A DNA stretch of 64,000 bases from Cellulomonas cellasea. GTDB taxonomy: Bacteria; Actinomycetota; Actinomycetes; Actinomycetales; Cellulomonadaceae. The stretch lies in contig NZ_BJLR01000030.1 of the NCBI RefSeq assembly GCF_006538745.1, positions 1 through 64,000 on the forward strand, written 5' to 3'. The notes beneath the pieces are model-generated. The model was not told the DNA's origin. It made no database searches and saw only the letters and a program-made list of their open reading frames with translations. Made by a program: the position numbers and the translations under genes. Numbering within the stretch: the first letter of the stretch is position 1; each line of letters begins with the position of its first letter. Below, piece by piece: positions 51,274 to 60,469 of the stretch.

Positions 51274-53583
51274 TCAGCCGACCCGCACGCCGTCGTCCGC
51301 CGCGCCCTCGAGGGCGGCGGGCGACCGGTCGAGCCGCCCGAGCGGGCTCGGCCACCACGTGCGCCGACCGAGGGCGTGCACGAGCGCGGGGACGAGCAGG
51401 CTCCGCACGACGAGCGTGTCGAGGAGGACCCCGAAGGCGACGAGGAACGCGAGCTGCGCGAGGAAGAGCAGCGGGATGACGCCGAGCGCGCTGAACGTCG
51501 CCGCGAGCACGATGCCCGCGGAGGTGATGACGCCGCCGGTGACGGCGAGCCCGCGCAGCACCCCCTCGCGCGTGCCGACCTGCAGGGCCTCCTCGCGCAC
51601 GCGGGTCATGAGGAAGATCGAGTAGTCGACCCCGAGCGCGACGAGGAACGTGAACGCGTAGAGCGGCACCGCCGGGTCGGCGCCCGGGTAGTCGAGCACG
51701 GTGTTGAACACGACGGCCCCGACCCCGAGCGCCGCGCCGAACGACAGGACGTTCGCGAGCACGAGCAGCACCGCGGCCACGACCGAGCGCAGCAGCAGCA
51801 TGAGGATCAGCAGGATCACGGTCAGCACGACGGGGACGATGACCCGCAGGTCCCGCGCCCCGGCGACCTGCGTGTCGAGCGTCTGGGCCGCGGCGCCGCC
51901 CACGAGCGCGTCGGGTGCGACGTCCGCGAGCGCGGCGCGCAGGTCTTCGACCGTGCGCACGGCGGACTGCGTGTCGGCGGCCTCCTGCGTCGCGACGTCG
52001 ACCCGCACGCGACCGTCGACGACGACGGGGGGCTGCGGCTCGGCGACCGGGCCGCCGGCACCGCCGGGCGCGCCACCGCTGTCGCCGGTGTAGACGGTGA
52101 CCGCGTCGACGCCGTCGACCGCCTCGGCCGTCTCCACGACGGCGTCGAGGTCCGCCTCGGGCGCCACGACGAGGATCGGCTGGGTCGCTCCCGCCGGGAA
52201 GTGGTCGGAGAGCACCTCCTCGCCGGCGACGGCGTCGACCTCGACGAGGAACACGTCCGACTGGTTGGTGCCGCCCGCCTTGAGCGTCGGCAGGAACGCC
52301 GCGCCGGCGACGAGCAGCACGGTCGTGACGATCCACACGGGCCGCGCGTGGCGCCCGACGAACCGCGCGAGCCGGCCCCAGAGCCCGGTGAGGACCTCGG
52401 CGGTGGGCCGGCGGTGACCCGGGCCGTCGTGCTCGGCGCCCGCCACGACCTTCGGCCGGCTCGGCCAGAACAGCCCGCGCGAGCGCGAGCCGAGGACGAG
52501 CAGCAGCGCCGGCAGCAGCGTGAGCGACGCGAGGAACGCGGACGCGATGCCGATCGCGGCGACGGGGCCGAGGCTCGAGTTCGACTTCAGGTCGGAGAGC
52601 AGGAGGCACAGCAGGCCGGCGATCACGGTGCCCGCGCTCGCGGCGATGGGCTCGATCGACGCCCGCACGGCGCGGCGCATCGCGGTGAACGGGCTCTGCA
52701 CGGCGCGCAGCTCCTCGCGGTAGCGCGCGACGAGCAGGAGCGCGTAGTCCACCGCGGCGCCGACCACGAGGATCGACAGGATGCCCTGCGACTGCCCGTT
52801 GAGGGTCAGGACGTCGTTCGCCGCGAGCTGGTAGACGACCAGCGCGGCGGCGCACAGCGCGAACACCGCGGAGAAGATGACGACGAACGGCAGGAAGGGC
52901 GACCGGTAGACGATCACGAGGATGAGCAGGACCGCCCCGAGCGCGACGAGCAGCAGCACGCCGTCGATGCCGCCGAACGCGTTGGACAGGTCGGCGACGA
53001 AGCCGCCGGGCCCGGTGACCCACGCCCGGAGCCCGAGGTCGCCGGCCGCGTCGGCGCTCGCCCCGAGGTCGGCCGCGAGGGCGTCCCGCAGCGCCTGGAC
53101 GGACGCGCCCGTGACGCTCTCGTCGTCCGCGAGGCGGCCCTCCGCGGCGTCGGCGTCGAGGGACAGCGGCACGAGCACCGCCTCGCCGTCCTCGGAGGGA
53201 ACGGCGACGGCCGGGCCCGTGAGCACGTCCTCGAGCGTCGCGGGGTCGCCGGCCGACCCGTCGGCGCCCGGGATCTCGACGTCGGCGACCGTGCGGGCGA
53301 ACTCCTGCACCGCGGTGACCTGGTCGGGTGACAGGGCTCCCCCGCCCTGCGCCTCGAGCACGACGAGCACGGGTAGGGTCTCCGAGTCGACGAAGGCGCG
53401 CCCCGCCTCGCCCGCCCGCGTGGACTCCGCGGACGAGGGCAGGAACGCGGCCGAGTCGTTGGTCTGGACCTGCGAGAGCTTGCCCTGCGCCATCCCCCCG
53501 AACGCCCCGACGGCGAGCCAGACGGCGAGGACGGCCACGAGGGCCAGCGCGCGCAGAGCGGCCCGACCAGATTTACTCAGCAT
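51274..53583 (-). CDS. MMPL-family (RND-like) transporter
   Basis: 769 residues from ATG 53583, which lies inside an operator; another in-frame ATG is at 53595. Twelve predicted transmembrane helices form two MMPL halves. The first helix (about 9-28) is followed by a large external domain starting with NDSAAFLPSSAESTRAGEA, the MMPL hallmark. Central blocks are VVGAAVDYALLLVARYREEL in half one and LVALGVDYSIFLMTRVREEA in half two, holding the Asp-Tyr proton-relay pair seen in MmpL3. It exports lipids, drugs or pigments by proton-motive force. The divergent MarR gene and paired operators suggest drug- or ligand-induced expression. Confidence 0.92.
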   Translation of the reverse strand: MLSKSGRAALRALALVAVLAVWLAVGAFGGMAQGKLSQVQTNDSAAFLPSSAESTRAGEAGRAFVDSETLPVLVVLEAQGGGALSPDQVTAVQEFARTVADVEIPGADGSAGDPATLEDVLTGPAVAVPSEDGEAVLVPLSLDADAAEGRLADDESVTGASVQALRDALAADLGASADAAGDLGLRAWVTGPGGFVADLSNAFGGIDGVLLLVALGAVLLILVIVYRSPFLPFVVIFSAVFALCAAALVVYQLAANDVLTLNGQSQGILSILVVGAAVDYALLLVARYREELRAVQSPFTAMRRAVRASIEPIAASAGTVIAGLLCLLLSDLKSNSSLGPVAAIGIASAFLASLTLLPALLLVLGSRSRGLFWPSRPKVVAGAEHDGPGHRRPTAEVLTGLWGRLARFVGRHARPVWIVTTVLLVAGAAFLPTLKAGGTNQSDVFLVEVDAVAGEEVLSDHFPAGATQPILVVAPEADLDAVVETAEAVDGVDAVTVYTGDSGGAPGGAGGPVAEPQPPVVVDGRVRVDVATQEAADTQSAVRTVEDLRAALADVAPDALVGGAAAQTLDTQVAGARDLRVIVPVVLTVILLILMLLLRSVVAAVLLVLANVLSFGAALGVGAVVFNTVLDYPGADPAVPLYAFTFLVALGVDYSIFLMTRVREEALQVGTREGVLRGLAVTGGVITSAGIVLAATFSALGVIPLLFLAQLAFLVAFGVLLDTLVVRSLLVPALVHALGRRTWWPSPLGRLDRSPAALEGAADDGVRVG

Positions 53584-53590
53584 GCTGAGT
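53575..53590. promoter_or_regulatory. 16-bp palindrome ACTCAGCATGCTGAGT, MarR operator 1
   Basis: A perfect 16-base palindrome that contains the ATG (53581-53583) of the MMPL gene. It shares the 14-base core CTCAGCATGCTGAG with operator 2. Binding here would block both transcription and translation start of the transporter. Confidence 0.8.
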
Positions 53591-53624
53591 ATCATGAGGG
53601 AACGCTGAGCGACGCGCAACATGT

Positions 53625-53640
53625 GCTCAGCATGCTGAGC
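53625..53640. promoter_or_regulatory. 16-bp palindrome GCTCAGCATGCTGAGC, MarR operator 2
   Basis: A perfect 16-base palindrome with the same 14-base core, its centre 50 bases from operator 1 and 42 bases before the marR ATG. It probably covers the marR promoter, giving autoregulation. Confidence 0.8.
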
Positions 53641-53681
53641 ATCTGGGTGCGCGCCGACGGCGCTCGACGGGGGAGGTGGGC

Positions 53682-54239
53682 ATGGGCGACGACGCGCACG
53701 AGCCCGCGTCGCCGTGGGCGCGCATGGCCTCGGACGACCCGATGCACTGGCCGGTCGGGCGGCTGCTGTCCGCCGCCGCACGCCGCGTCGAGCGCGAGTG
53801 GAACGCCCACCTCGCCGGCTGGGACCTCAACCACGCGAGCCTGCCGGTGCTCGTGCTCCTCGCGCACGAGCCGCGGTCGCAGCGTGAGCTCGCCGACGCG
53901 TGCAGCGTCACCGAGCAGACGATGAGCCGCATCCTCGCGCGCATGGAGCGCACCGGGTACGTGACCCGCGCCCCGCACGCCACCGACCGGCGCAAGGTGG
54001 TCCTCGCGATCACCGACGCGGGCCGCGAGGTCGCGGTCAAGGCGTCCGACCGCCGCCCCGCCGACGCCATGACGACCCGCGGGCTCACGCCCGAGCAGGT
54101 CGAGCAGCTGCGGGCGCTGCTCGCGGTCGTCGCCCGGCCCGCGACGGGGACGGCGGACGACGCGCCGGTCGGCCGACCCGACGACGGGGACGACGACGCG
54201 CCCGGTGACGTGTGCCCCGTCGAGGACCGCACCGCCTGA
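53682..54239 (+). CDS. MarR-family transcriptional regulator
   Basis: 185 residues from ATG 53682, which has GGAGG seven bases upstream; a GTG two codons earlier is too close to that site. The winged helix has SQRELADACSVTEQTMSRIL as the recognition part and the wing APHATDRRKVVLAITDAG, with the MarR-typical DRR and following hydrophobic strand. N- and C-terminal helices (about 20-45 and 118-148) form the dimer interface; the last 35 residues are acidic and disordered. It most likely represses itself and the divergent MMPL gene through the two palindromes between them. Confidence 0.92.
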   Translation: MGDDAHEPASPWARMASDDPMHWPVGRLLSAAARRVEREWNAHLAGWDLNHASLPVLVLLAHEPRSQRELADACSVTEQTMSRILARMERTGYVTRAPHATDRRKVVLAITDAGREVAVKASDRRPADAMTTRGLTPEQVEQLRALLAVVARPATGTADDAPVGRPDDGDDDAPGDVCPVEDRTA

Positions 54240-54370
54240 CCCGCACGCCCGACCGCCTCGCCGGAGCGGTCCCACCCCGGGCACGCCGCGCTCGGGCCGC
54301 CGCCCACGAGCGCTCGGGGCCGGACGGCCGGTGCGACGACCGTCACGCCGCCGGCGCGCAGGCCCGGGGT

Positions 54371-54376
54371 TAGCCT
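54371..54376 (+). promoter_or_regulatory. TAGCCT -10 box of a leaderless gene
   Basis: TAGCCT is followed by six bases and the ATG at 54383 of lipB. Confidence 0.6.
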
Positions 54377-54382
54377 GGCGCC

Positions 54383-55102
54383 ATGCAGTTCGTCGAGCTC
54401 GACCTGGGTGCCCGCCTCCAGCCCTACCGGCCGACCTGGGACCTTCAGCGCGAGGTGCACGCCGAGGTCGCCGGGGGCACGCGCGAGGACACCGTGCTCC
54501 TGTGCGAGCACGAGGACGTGTACACCGCGGGTCGCCGCACGGCGTCGTGGGACCGGCCCGTCGACGGCACGCCCGTCGTCGACGTCGACCGCGGCGGCCG
54601 CATCACGTGGCACGGCCCGGGCCAGCTCGTCGGCTACCCGATCGTCCGCCTCGCCCAGCCCATCGACGTCGTGCGCTACGTGCGCGCGCTCGAGGAGACG
54701 CTCATCCGCACGTGCGCCGACCTCGGGCTCTCCGCGGTGCGGGTCGAGGGCCGCAGCGGCGTCTGGTTCGCGGCCGAGCCCGACGGCCCCCGCGGCCCGC
54801 TGCGCGAGCGCAAGGTCGCCGCGATCGGCGTGCGGGTCGCCAAGGGCGTCACGATGCACGGCTTCGCGCTCAACTGCGAGCCCGACCTCGGCTCCTTCGG
54901 GCGCATCGTGCCGTGCGGCATCCCCGACGCCGACGTCACCTCGCTCAGCGCGGAGACCGGCCGCCGCGTGACGATCGCCGAGGTGCTCCCGGTCGTGCGC
55001 ACGCACCTCGAGGCCGCCCTGGCCCCCGTGCGCCTCGCCACGGCCGCTGCCCGGGACACCGTCCCGGAGCCCGCGCCGGACGCGGTGCCCGCGCTGCCCT
55101 GA
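54383..55102 (+). CDS. lipB: lipoyl(octanoyl) transferase
   Basis: 239 residues. It moves octanoate from acyl carrier protein to the lipoyl domains of E2 and the glycine-cleavage H protein. The signature [17 protein letters not shown] is near residue 75, the catalytic lysine in [11 protein letters not shown] and catalytic Cys178 in [16 protein letters not shown]. The last 20 residues are a Pro/Ala-rich extension. It corresponds to Rv2217. Its product is the substrate for LipA, encoded 0.7 kb on; a flavodoxin gene lies between the two on the other strand. Confidence 0.96.
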   Translation: MQFVELDLGARLQPYRPTWDLQREVHAEVAGGTREDTVLLCEHEDVYTAGRRTASWDRPVDGTPVVDVDRGGRITWHGPGQLVGYPIVRLAQPIDVVRYVRALEETLIRTCADLGLSAVRVEGRSGVWFAAEPDGPRGPLRERKVAAIGVRVAKGVTMHGFALNCEPDLGSFGRIVPCGIPDADVTSLSAETGRRVTIAEVLPVVRTHLEAALAPVRLATAAARDTVPEPAPDAVPALP

Positions 55103-55142
55103 CCGCCTTCCCCGCGGCCGGGCTGCGCGGGACGTCGTGGGG

Positions 55143-55646
55143 TCAGCGCCTCGCGGCGTGCGGCGCGAGCGCGTCGGCGACGCGGCCGGCCCAGGCACGC
55201 ACCTCGTCGAGGTCGCGGAAGTCGCCCTGCTCGGCGTCGATCATCGCGACGAGCGCCCGCTCGGCGAGCCCGAGGGTGCGCCGGTCCAGCCGCCCCCCGA
55301 ACACCTGCGGATCGCGCGCGCCGCTCTGCGAGGCCAGCACGCCGACGTCGTCGGGCACCGTGGGCGGGCTCAGCGGGTTGCCGACCGGACCGGACCAGAA
55401 CAGCCAGACGGGTCGCGCCCGCAGCTGCCCGCCCTGGCGCTCGACGAGCTTCCGCAGCCCGGCACCGAGCCGCCCGGCGTACACCGCGGAGCCCAGCACG
55501 ACCGCGGCGTAGGGCTCGACCGTGCCCACGTCCTCCGGCTCGAGCTCGTCGACGTCGTGGCCCGAGGACCGCAGCACGTCGGCCACGACCGTCCCGATCT
55601 CCCGCGTCGCGCCGTGGCGCGAGGCCACCGTCACCAGGATGCGCAT
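55143..55646 (-). CDS. flavodoxin-like protein (protoporphyrinogen oxidase-like)
   Basis: 167 residues from ATG 55646, with GAGGGGG upstream. The flavodoxin FMN phosphate loop is VASRHGATREIGTVVADVLR, close to HemG-type menaquinone-dependent protoporphyrinogen oxidases (VYSTRxGHT-like), followed by AAVVLGSAVYAGRLGAGLRK. The C-terminus QGDFRDLDEVRAWAGRVADAL also fits this group. It probably transfers electrons with FMN, in redox stress or heme synthesis. It is inserted between lipB and lipA, which are adjacent in mycobacteria. Confidence 0.86.
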   Translation of the reverse strand: MRILVTVASRHGATREIGTVVADVLRSSGHDVDELEPEDVGTVEPYAAVVLGSAVYAGRLGAGLRKLVERQGGQLRARPVWLFWSGPVGNPLSPPTVPDDVGVLASQSGARDPQVFGGRLDRRTLGLAERALVAMIDAEQGDFRDLDEVRAWAGRVADALAPHAARR

Positions 55647-55808
55647 GTCGACCCCCTCGTCGTCCGTGCCGTCCGCTTCTGTCCGGCTCCTCCCTCCAGC
55701 GTCGCCATCGCGGGGCCCCACGGCGTGGGCCGGAGGTCCCGTTATTCCCGCGGCGGCCTGTGATGCGTGCCTCCCGCTGCGCACGGCGAGCGCCCGCACC
55801 TGCTGACG

Positions 55809-55814
55809 TAGGGT
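55809..55814 (+). promoter_or_regulatory. TAGGGT -10 box of a leaderless gene
   Basis: TAGGGT ends seven bases before the GTG at 55822 of lipA. The earlier in-frame GTG at 55813 overlaps this box and is therefore unlikely. Confidence 0.6.
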
Positions 55815-55821
55815 GAGGAAC

Positions 55822-56823
55822 GTGACGATCGCACCCGAGGGCCGGCGCATGCTCCGCGTCGAGGCACGCAACGCGCAGACGCCGATCGAGAAGAAGCCCG
55901 ACTGGATCAAGACGCGCGCGACGATGGGCCCGGAGTACAGCGAGCTCAAGGGCCTCGTGAAGCGCGAGGGCCTGCACACGGTGTGCGAGGAGGCGGGCTG
56001 CCCCAACATCTTCGAGTGCTGGGAGGACCGCGAGGCCACGTTCCTCATCGGCGGCGACCAGTGCACGCGCCGCTGCGACTTCTGCCAGATCGACACGGGC
56101 AAGCCCGCGGACTTCGACGCGGACGAGCCCCGCCGCGTCGCCGAGTCCGTCCAGGCCATGGGCCTGAAGTACGCGACCGTGACCGGTGTCGCGCGCGACG
56201 ACCTGCCCGACGGCGGCGCCTGGCTCTACGCCGAGACGGTCCGCCGGATCCACGCGCTCAACGCGGGCACCGGCGTCGAGCTGCTCGTCCCGGACTTCAA
56301 CGCGGTGCCCGAGCTCATCGGCGAGGTCTTCTCGTCGCGGCCCGAGGTGCTCGCCCACAACCTCGAGACCGTCCCGCGCATCTTCAAGGAGATCCGCCCG
56401 GGCTTCCGCTACGACCGCTCGCTGTCGGTGCTGACGGCGGCGCGCGAGGCCGGGCTGGTCACCAAGTCGAACCTCATCCTCGGGATGGGCGAGACGATGG
56501 AGGAGGCCGCCGAGGCCCTCCAGGACCTGCACGACGCGGGCTGCGACCTCATCACGATCACCCAGTACCTGCGCCCCTCGGTCCGCCACCACCCCGTCGC
56601 GCGCTGGGTGCGCCCCGAGGAGTTCGTGGCGCTGTCCGACGAGGCCGAGCGCATCGGCTTCCTCGGCGTCATGGCCGGTCCGCTCGTGCGCTCGTCGTAC
56701 CGTGCGGGGCGCCTGTGGGGTCAGGCCATGCGCCGTCGCGGCCAGGAGATCCCCGCCGCGCTCGCCCACCTCGGCGAGGAGCGCTCGTCGCGCCAGGAGG
56801 CGTCGAGCCTGCTCGCCCGCTGA
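55822..56823 (+). CDS. lipA: lipoyl synthase (radical SAM)
   Basis: 333 residues from GTG 55822. It inserts two sulfurs into protein-bound octanoate using two [4Fe-4S] clusters. The auxiliary-cluster motif is [14 protein letters not shown] and the radical-SAM motif is CTRRCDFCQ; the conserved C-terminal RSSYRAG gives the third-serine ligand pattern. [20 protein letters not shown] and MGLGE-like [12 protein letters not shown] are family blocks. It corresponds to Rv2218. Its cluster supply may come from the ErpA carrier encoded in this window. Confidence 0.97.
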   Translation: MTIAPEGRRMLRVEARNAQTPIEKKPDWIKTRATMGPEYSELKGLVKREGLHTVCEEAGCPNIFECWEDREATFLIGGDQCTRRCDFCQIDTGKPADFDADEPRRVAESVQAMGLKYATVTGVARDDLPDGGAWLYAETVRRIHALNAGTGVELLVPDFNAVPELIGEVFSSRPEVLAHNLETVPRIFKEIRPGFRYDRSLSVLTAAREAGLVTKSNLILGMGETMEEAAEALQDLHDAGCDLITITQYLRPSVRHHPVARWVRPEEFVALSDEAERIGFLGVMAGPLVRSSYRAGRLWGQAMRRRGQEIPAALAHLGEERSSRQEASSLLAR

Positions 56824-56894
56824 CGCCTGCCGCGCGGGCGGCCAGCCGCCGGCCGAGGAGCCCCGGGCGGGCACCGGGCGGGTCGGGCGGCGAC

Positions 56895-56900
56895 TAGACT
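56895..56900 (+). promoter_or_regulatory. TAGACT -10 box, possible leaderless start
   Basis: TAGACT ends eight bases before the ATG at 56909 of the DUF4191 gene. Confidence 0.5.
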
Positions 56901-56908
56901 TTCCCACC

Positions 56909-57616
56909 ATGGCCCGCGAGAAGACCGTCAAGCCGCCCAAGGTGAAGAAGACCCGGTGGTACCACCAGGTCTGGCAGGCGTACCAGATGACCCGCCGGAA
57001 CGACCCGGCGGTCACGTGGTACGTGCTCGGCGCGTTCGTCGGCATCATCGCGGTCGGCCTGGTCATCGGCCTGCTCACGGGTCACCCGTACTACGCGCTG
57101 TTCGTGAGCCTCCCGTTCGCGCTGCTCGCCGCGATGTTCATCCTCGCGCGGCGCGCCGAGACGGCCGCCTACACCCAGATCGAGGGCCAGCCGGGCGCGT
57201 CCCGGGCGGCGCTCGGCACGATCCGACGCGGCTGGACGTTCGCCGAGGAGCCCGTCGCGGTCGACCCGCGCACCCAGGACCTCGTCTTCCGCGGCGTCGG
57301 CCGGGCCGGTGTCGTGCTCGTCGGCGAGGGCCCCGCACCGCGCGTCGCCAAGCTGCTCGAGGCCGAGCGCAAGCGCACCGCGCGCGTCCTGTCGGGCGTG
57401 CCGATCACGCTGATCCAGGCCGGCAACGGCGAGGGCCAGGTGCCGCTGCGCAAGCTCCCCCGCGCCGTGACGCGTCTCAAGCCGACGCTCACCAAGCAGG
57501 AGACCGGCGAGGTGCTCAAGCGCCTCACGGCCCTGGGCGCCGCCCGCCTGCCGCTGCCCAAGGGCATCGACCCGATGCGCGCGCGCCCGGACCGCAAGGG
57601 CATGCGCGGCCGCTGA
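56909..57616 (+). CDS. DUF4191 membrane protein
   Basis: 235 residues. A basic start (MAREKTVKPPKVKKTRWYHQ) leads to two transmembrane helices (about 37-57 and 62-80) and a 150-residue cytoplasmic domain with GWTFAEEPVAVDPRTQDLVF and GVGRAGVVLVGEGP, ending in a conserved basic PKGIDPMRARPDRK. This is the DUF4191 family, always beside lipA in actinobacteria as far as I recall (Rv2219). Function unknown; the lipA link is suggestive. Confidence 0.92.
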   Translation: MAREKTVKPPKVKKTRWYHQVWQAYQMTRRNDPAVTWYVLGAFVGIIAVGLVIGLLTGHPYYALFVSLPFALLAAMFILARRAETAAYTQIEGQPGASRAALGTIRRGWTFAEEPVAVDPRTQDLVFRGVGRAGVVLVGEGPAPRVAKLLEAERKRTARVLSGVPITLIQAGNGEGQVPLRKLPRAVTRLKPTLTKQETGEVLKRLTALGAARLPLPKGIDPMRARPDRKGMRGR

Positions 57617-57719
57617 CCGGCCCTCTCCCCGCGCAGCCTCGGCCTGAAGGCGTCCGCCGCCTCGTTGTCGGAGACGCCCCCCGAGGCAGCACGTTGCCGG
57701 GGCAGCGGGTCCCGCGCGC

Positions 57720-57725
57720 TACGGT
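57720..57725 (+). promoter_or_regulatory. TACGGT -10 box of a leaderless gene
   Basis: TACGGT ends seven bases before the GTG at 57733 of the methyltransferase gene. Confidence 0.55.
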
Positions 57726-57732
57726 CTCGGTC

Positions 57733-58329
57733 GTGCCCCCGCCGTACTGGAACCACAACACGCACTACCACCCGCTCGCGCTGCGGCACGTGCGGCCCGA
57801 CACGCGCGCGCTCGACGTGGGCAGCGGCGAGGGGCTCCTCACGCGCCGGGTCGTCGCCGCGGGCGCGGCCGAGGCGACGGGCCTCGACACCGACCCGGCC
57901 GAGACGGCACGGGCGACGCAGGCAGCCGGGGGCGACGAGCGCCTGCGCTACGTGACGGGCGACGTGCTGACGGCGCCCCTCGACGAGCACGCCTACGACC
58001 TCGTCACGTGCGTCGCGACGCTGCACCACCTCGACCTGGACGCGGGCCTGCGCCGGCTGCGTGCGCTCACGGCACCAGGAGGACACGTCGTCGTCGTCGG
58101 GCTCGCCCGCGTGGGCTCGCCCGCCGACCTGGCGCTGTCCCTCGCGGGCGTCCCGGCGGCGGTCCTCGCGCGGAGGGTGCGCGGCGAGTGGGAGCACGGC
58201 TCCCCCATCGCCGAGCCGGCCACGACGTACGCCGGCGTGCGCGACGCGGCCCGTCGGCACCTGCCGGGTGCGCGGTGGCGCCGCCACCTCTACTGGCGCT
58301 ACAGCCTCACGTGGCAGGCACCGAGCTGA
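57733..58329 (+). CDS. class I SAM-dependent methyltransferase
   Basis: 198 residues from GTG 57733. The SAM-binding motif I is ALDVGSGEGLLTRRVVAAG, motif II is ATGLDTDPAETARA, and VTCVATLHHLDLDAGLRRLR with PGGHVVVVGLAR gives motifs post-II to III, a methyltransferase-11 pattern. The N-terminus WNHNTHYHPLALRHV resembles small-molecule methyltransferases. The C-terminal part (RRHLYWRYSLTWQ) is typical of the same group. Substrate not predictable. Convergent with the RDD gene. Confidence 0.9.
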   Translation: MPPPYWNHNTHYHPLALRHVRPDTRALDVGSGEGLLTRRVVAAGAAEATGLDTDPAETARATQAAGGDERLRYVTGDVLTAPLDEHAYDLVTCVATLHHLDLDAGLRRLRALTAPGGHVVVVGLARVGSPADLALSLAGVPAAVLARRVRGEWEHGSPIAEPATTYAGVRDAARRHLPGARWRRHLYWRYSLTWQAPS

Positions 58330-58334
58330 GCCCC

Positions 58335-58385
58335 GCGGCCGTGCGACCCGCTCCGTCCGGGCGGCGCACCACGGCGCGCGGCCGC
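58335..58385. terminator. possible long hairpin between convergent genes
   Basis: GCGGCCG at 58335-58341 and CGGCCGC at 58379-58385 can pair around a GC-rich 37-base interior. Weak evidence. Confidence 0.3.
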
Positions 58386-58407
58386 CGCGGCCCGGTGCGA
58401 CGCGACC

Positions 58408-58845
58408 TCAGCGCCGGACGATGACCGTCCCGGCCGCACGGTCGTGCAGCCCGCGGCCGTCGGCGTCCCACACGACCGCGGGCACGACGAGGCACAGCAG
58501 CACGGTCCGGACGACCGCGAGCAGCGCCCCGGGCGCGACCCCGGGCCGGGCCAGCCGCTGGACCCGCAGACCGAGCGCACGGTGCCCCAGGGTCGTGCCG
58601 AGCGTGCTCACGAGCAGCACGTTGTCGAGCGCGAAGACCCCGAGGGTCGCCATCGGGTCACCGTCGAAGAACGCCGTCGAGATGACCAGGCACACCGCCC
58701 AGTCGATCGCGAGCGCGACGAGGCGGCGCCCGACCGGCGCCTGCGAGCCCGCGCCCGTCGCGGGCAGACCCAGGCGCGAGCCCGGTCCCCGCTCGTCGGA
58801 GGGGCCACCCTCGAGCCACGAACCCATCCCCGAGCGCTGCTCCAT
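58408..58845 (-). CDS. RDD-family membrane protein
   Basis: 145 residues. After 37 hydrophilic residues come three or four transmembrane helices; RRLVALAIDWAVCLVI carries the RxxxxxxD start of the RDD domain, LGHRALGLRVQRL is its second motif, and DGRGLHDRAAGTVIV ends with the last Asp-Arg. RDD proteins have been linked to Na+(Li+)/H+ antiport in some species, but most are uncharacterised. Equivalent to Rv2219A next to glnA1. Leaderless promoter at 58852. Confidence 0.9.
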   Translation of the reverse strand: MEQRSGMGSWLEGGPSDERGPGSRLGLPATGAGSQAPVGRRLVALAIDWAVCLVISTAFFDGDPMATLGVFALDNVLLVSTLGTTLGHRALGLRVQRLARPGVAPGALLAVVRTVLLCLVVPAVVWDADGRGLHDRAAGTVIVRR

Positions 58846-58851
58846 GCGGCT

Positions 58852-58857
58852 AGCCTA
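58852..58857 (-). promoter_or_regulatory. TAGGCT -10 box of a leaderless gene
   Basis: Minus-strand TAGGCT is followed by AGCCGC and the ATG at 58845 of the RDD gene. Confidence 0.6.
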
Positions 58858-58921
58858 ACCAGCGGACCGGGCGCAGCCGTCGCCCGCGCGTGCGACCGAT
58901 CGTTACGTGCGGAGCCCCCGC

Positions 58922-58959
58922 GTAACAGCGCGGAAACATGAGGTACACGGCCGGGTAAC
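58922..58959 (+). promoter_or_regulatory. GlnR-type box array upstream of glnA
   Basis: GTAAC (58922), GAAAC (58933), TACAC (58944) and GTAAC (58955) recur at an exact 11-base period; the first two form the actinobacterial GlnR consensus GTNAC-N6-GAAAC. A possible -10 TAGCCT lies at 58970-58975 and a GAGGAG site precedes glnA. Nitrogen-dependent control of glnA by GlnR is expected. Confidence 0.75.
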
Positions 58960-59020
58960 GCCCCCCACCTAGCCTCGAGGCGCCCGGACAGCGGGCGTTT
59001 CGCAACCCGAGGAGCAGCGG

Positions 59021-60445
59021 ATGTTCAGCAAGCCGGAGGAAGTCCTGGCGTTCATCAAGAGCGAGGACGTGAAGTTCGTCGACGTCCGGTTCTGTGACCT
59101 GCCCGGCGTGATGCAGCACTTCAACGTCCCGGCGTACTCGCTCGACCTGGACTTCTTCACGGACGGCCAGATGTTCGACGGCTCGTCGATCCGTGGCTTC
59201 CAGGCGATCCACGAGTCGGACATGAAGCTCATCCCCGACCTCTCGACGGCCTACCTCGACCCGTTCCGGACCGAGAAGACGCTGAACATCAACTTCCACA
59301 TCGTCGACCCGTACACCGACGAGCCCTACAGCCGCGACCCGCGTCAGGTCGCCGCCAAGGCCGAGGCGTACCTGCGCTCGACGGGCATCGCGGACACCGC
59401 GTTCTTCGCGCCCGAGGCCGAGTTCTACATCTTCGACGACGTGCGCTTCGAGACGAAGCAGAACGCGTCGTACTACTACATCGACTCCATCGAGGCCGCC
59501 TGGAACACGGGCCGCGTCGAGGAGGGTGGCAACCTCGGCCACAAGACCCCCTACAAGGGCGGCTACTTCCCCGTCCCGCCGGTCGACATGTTCGCCGACC
59601 TGCGCGACAAGATCTCGCTGCAGCTCGACGCGCTGGGTCTCGGCGTGGAGCGCGCGCACCACGAGGTCGGCACCGCCGGCCAGGCGGAGATCAACTACCG
59701 CTTCGACGAGCTCGGCAAGTCCGCCGACAAGGTCCAGCTCTTCAAGTACGTCGTGAAGAACGTCGCGCACGAGGCCGGCAAGACCGCGACCTTCATGCCG
59801 AAGCCGCTCTTCGGTGACAACGGCTCGGGCATGCACGTGCACCAGTCCCTCTGGAAGGACGGCAAGCCGCTGTTCTTCGACGAGAAGGGCTACGGCGGCC
59901 TGTCCGACCTCGCCCGCTGGTACATCGGCGGCCTGCTCAAGCACGCGCCCTCGCTGCTCGCGTTCACGAACCCGACGGTGAACTCCTACCACCGCCTGGT
60001 CCCGGGCTTCGAGGCGCCGGTCAACCTCGTCTACTCGGCGCGCAACCGCTCCGCGTGCATCCGCATCCCGGTCACGGGCTCGAACCCGAAGGCCAAGCGC
60101 ATCGAGTTCCGCGTGCCCGACCCGTCGAGCAACCCGTACCTCGCGTTCGCCGCGATGCTCATGGCCGGCCTCGACGGCATCCAGAACCGCATCGAGCCGC
60201 CGGAGCCGGTCGACAAGGACCTCTACGAGCTGCCCCCCGAGGAGCACGCCCTGATCCAGCAGGTCCCGGGCTCGCTCGCCGAGGTGCTCGACAACCTCGA
60301 GGCCGACCACGACTTCCTCACGGCGGGCGGCGTGTTCACGCCCGACCTGATCTCGACGTGGATCGACTACAAGCGCTCGCACGAGGTGGACCCGATCCGT
60401 CTGCGCCCGCACCCCCACGAGTTCGAGCTCTACTACGACGTCTGA
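59021..60445 (+). CDS. glnA: glutamine synthetase type I
   Basis: 474 residues, the beta-type GSI that makes glutamine from glutamate, ammonia and ATP as a dodecamer. Key blocks: [19 protein letters not shown], the metal site [49 protein letters not shown], and the substrate loop NRSACIRIP. The adenylylation tyrosine is Tyr402 in [11 protein letters not shown], matching the glnE gene at the window's end. Upstream GlnR boxes add transcriptional control. This is glnA1 (Rv2220) by position. Confidence 0.97.
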   Translation: MFSKPEEVLAFIKSEDVKFVDVRFCDLPGVMQHFNVPAYSLDLDFFTDGQMFDGSSIRGFQAIHESDMKLIPDLSTAYLDPFRTEKTLNINFHIVDPYTDEPYSRDPRQVAAKAEAYLRSTGIADTAFFAPEAEFYIFDDVRFETKQNASYYYIDSIEAAWNTGRVEEGGNLGHKTPYKGGYFPVPPVDMFADLRDKISLQLDALGLGVERAHHEVGTAGQAEINYRFDELGKSADKVQLFKYVVKNVAHEAGKTATFMPKPLFGDNGSGMHVHQSLWKDGKPLFFDEKGYGGLSDLARWYIGGLLKHAPSLLAFTNPTVNSYHRLVPGFEAPVNLVYSARNRSACIRIPVTGSNPKAKRIEFRVPDPSSNPYLAFAAMLMAGLDGIQNRIEPPEPVDKDLYELPPEEHALIQQVPGSLAEVLDNLEADHDFLTAGGVFTPDLISTWIDYKRSHEVDPIRLRPHPHEFELYYDV

Positions 60446-60469
60446 TCGGCTGCTCCCGATCAGTGCGGG

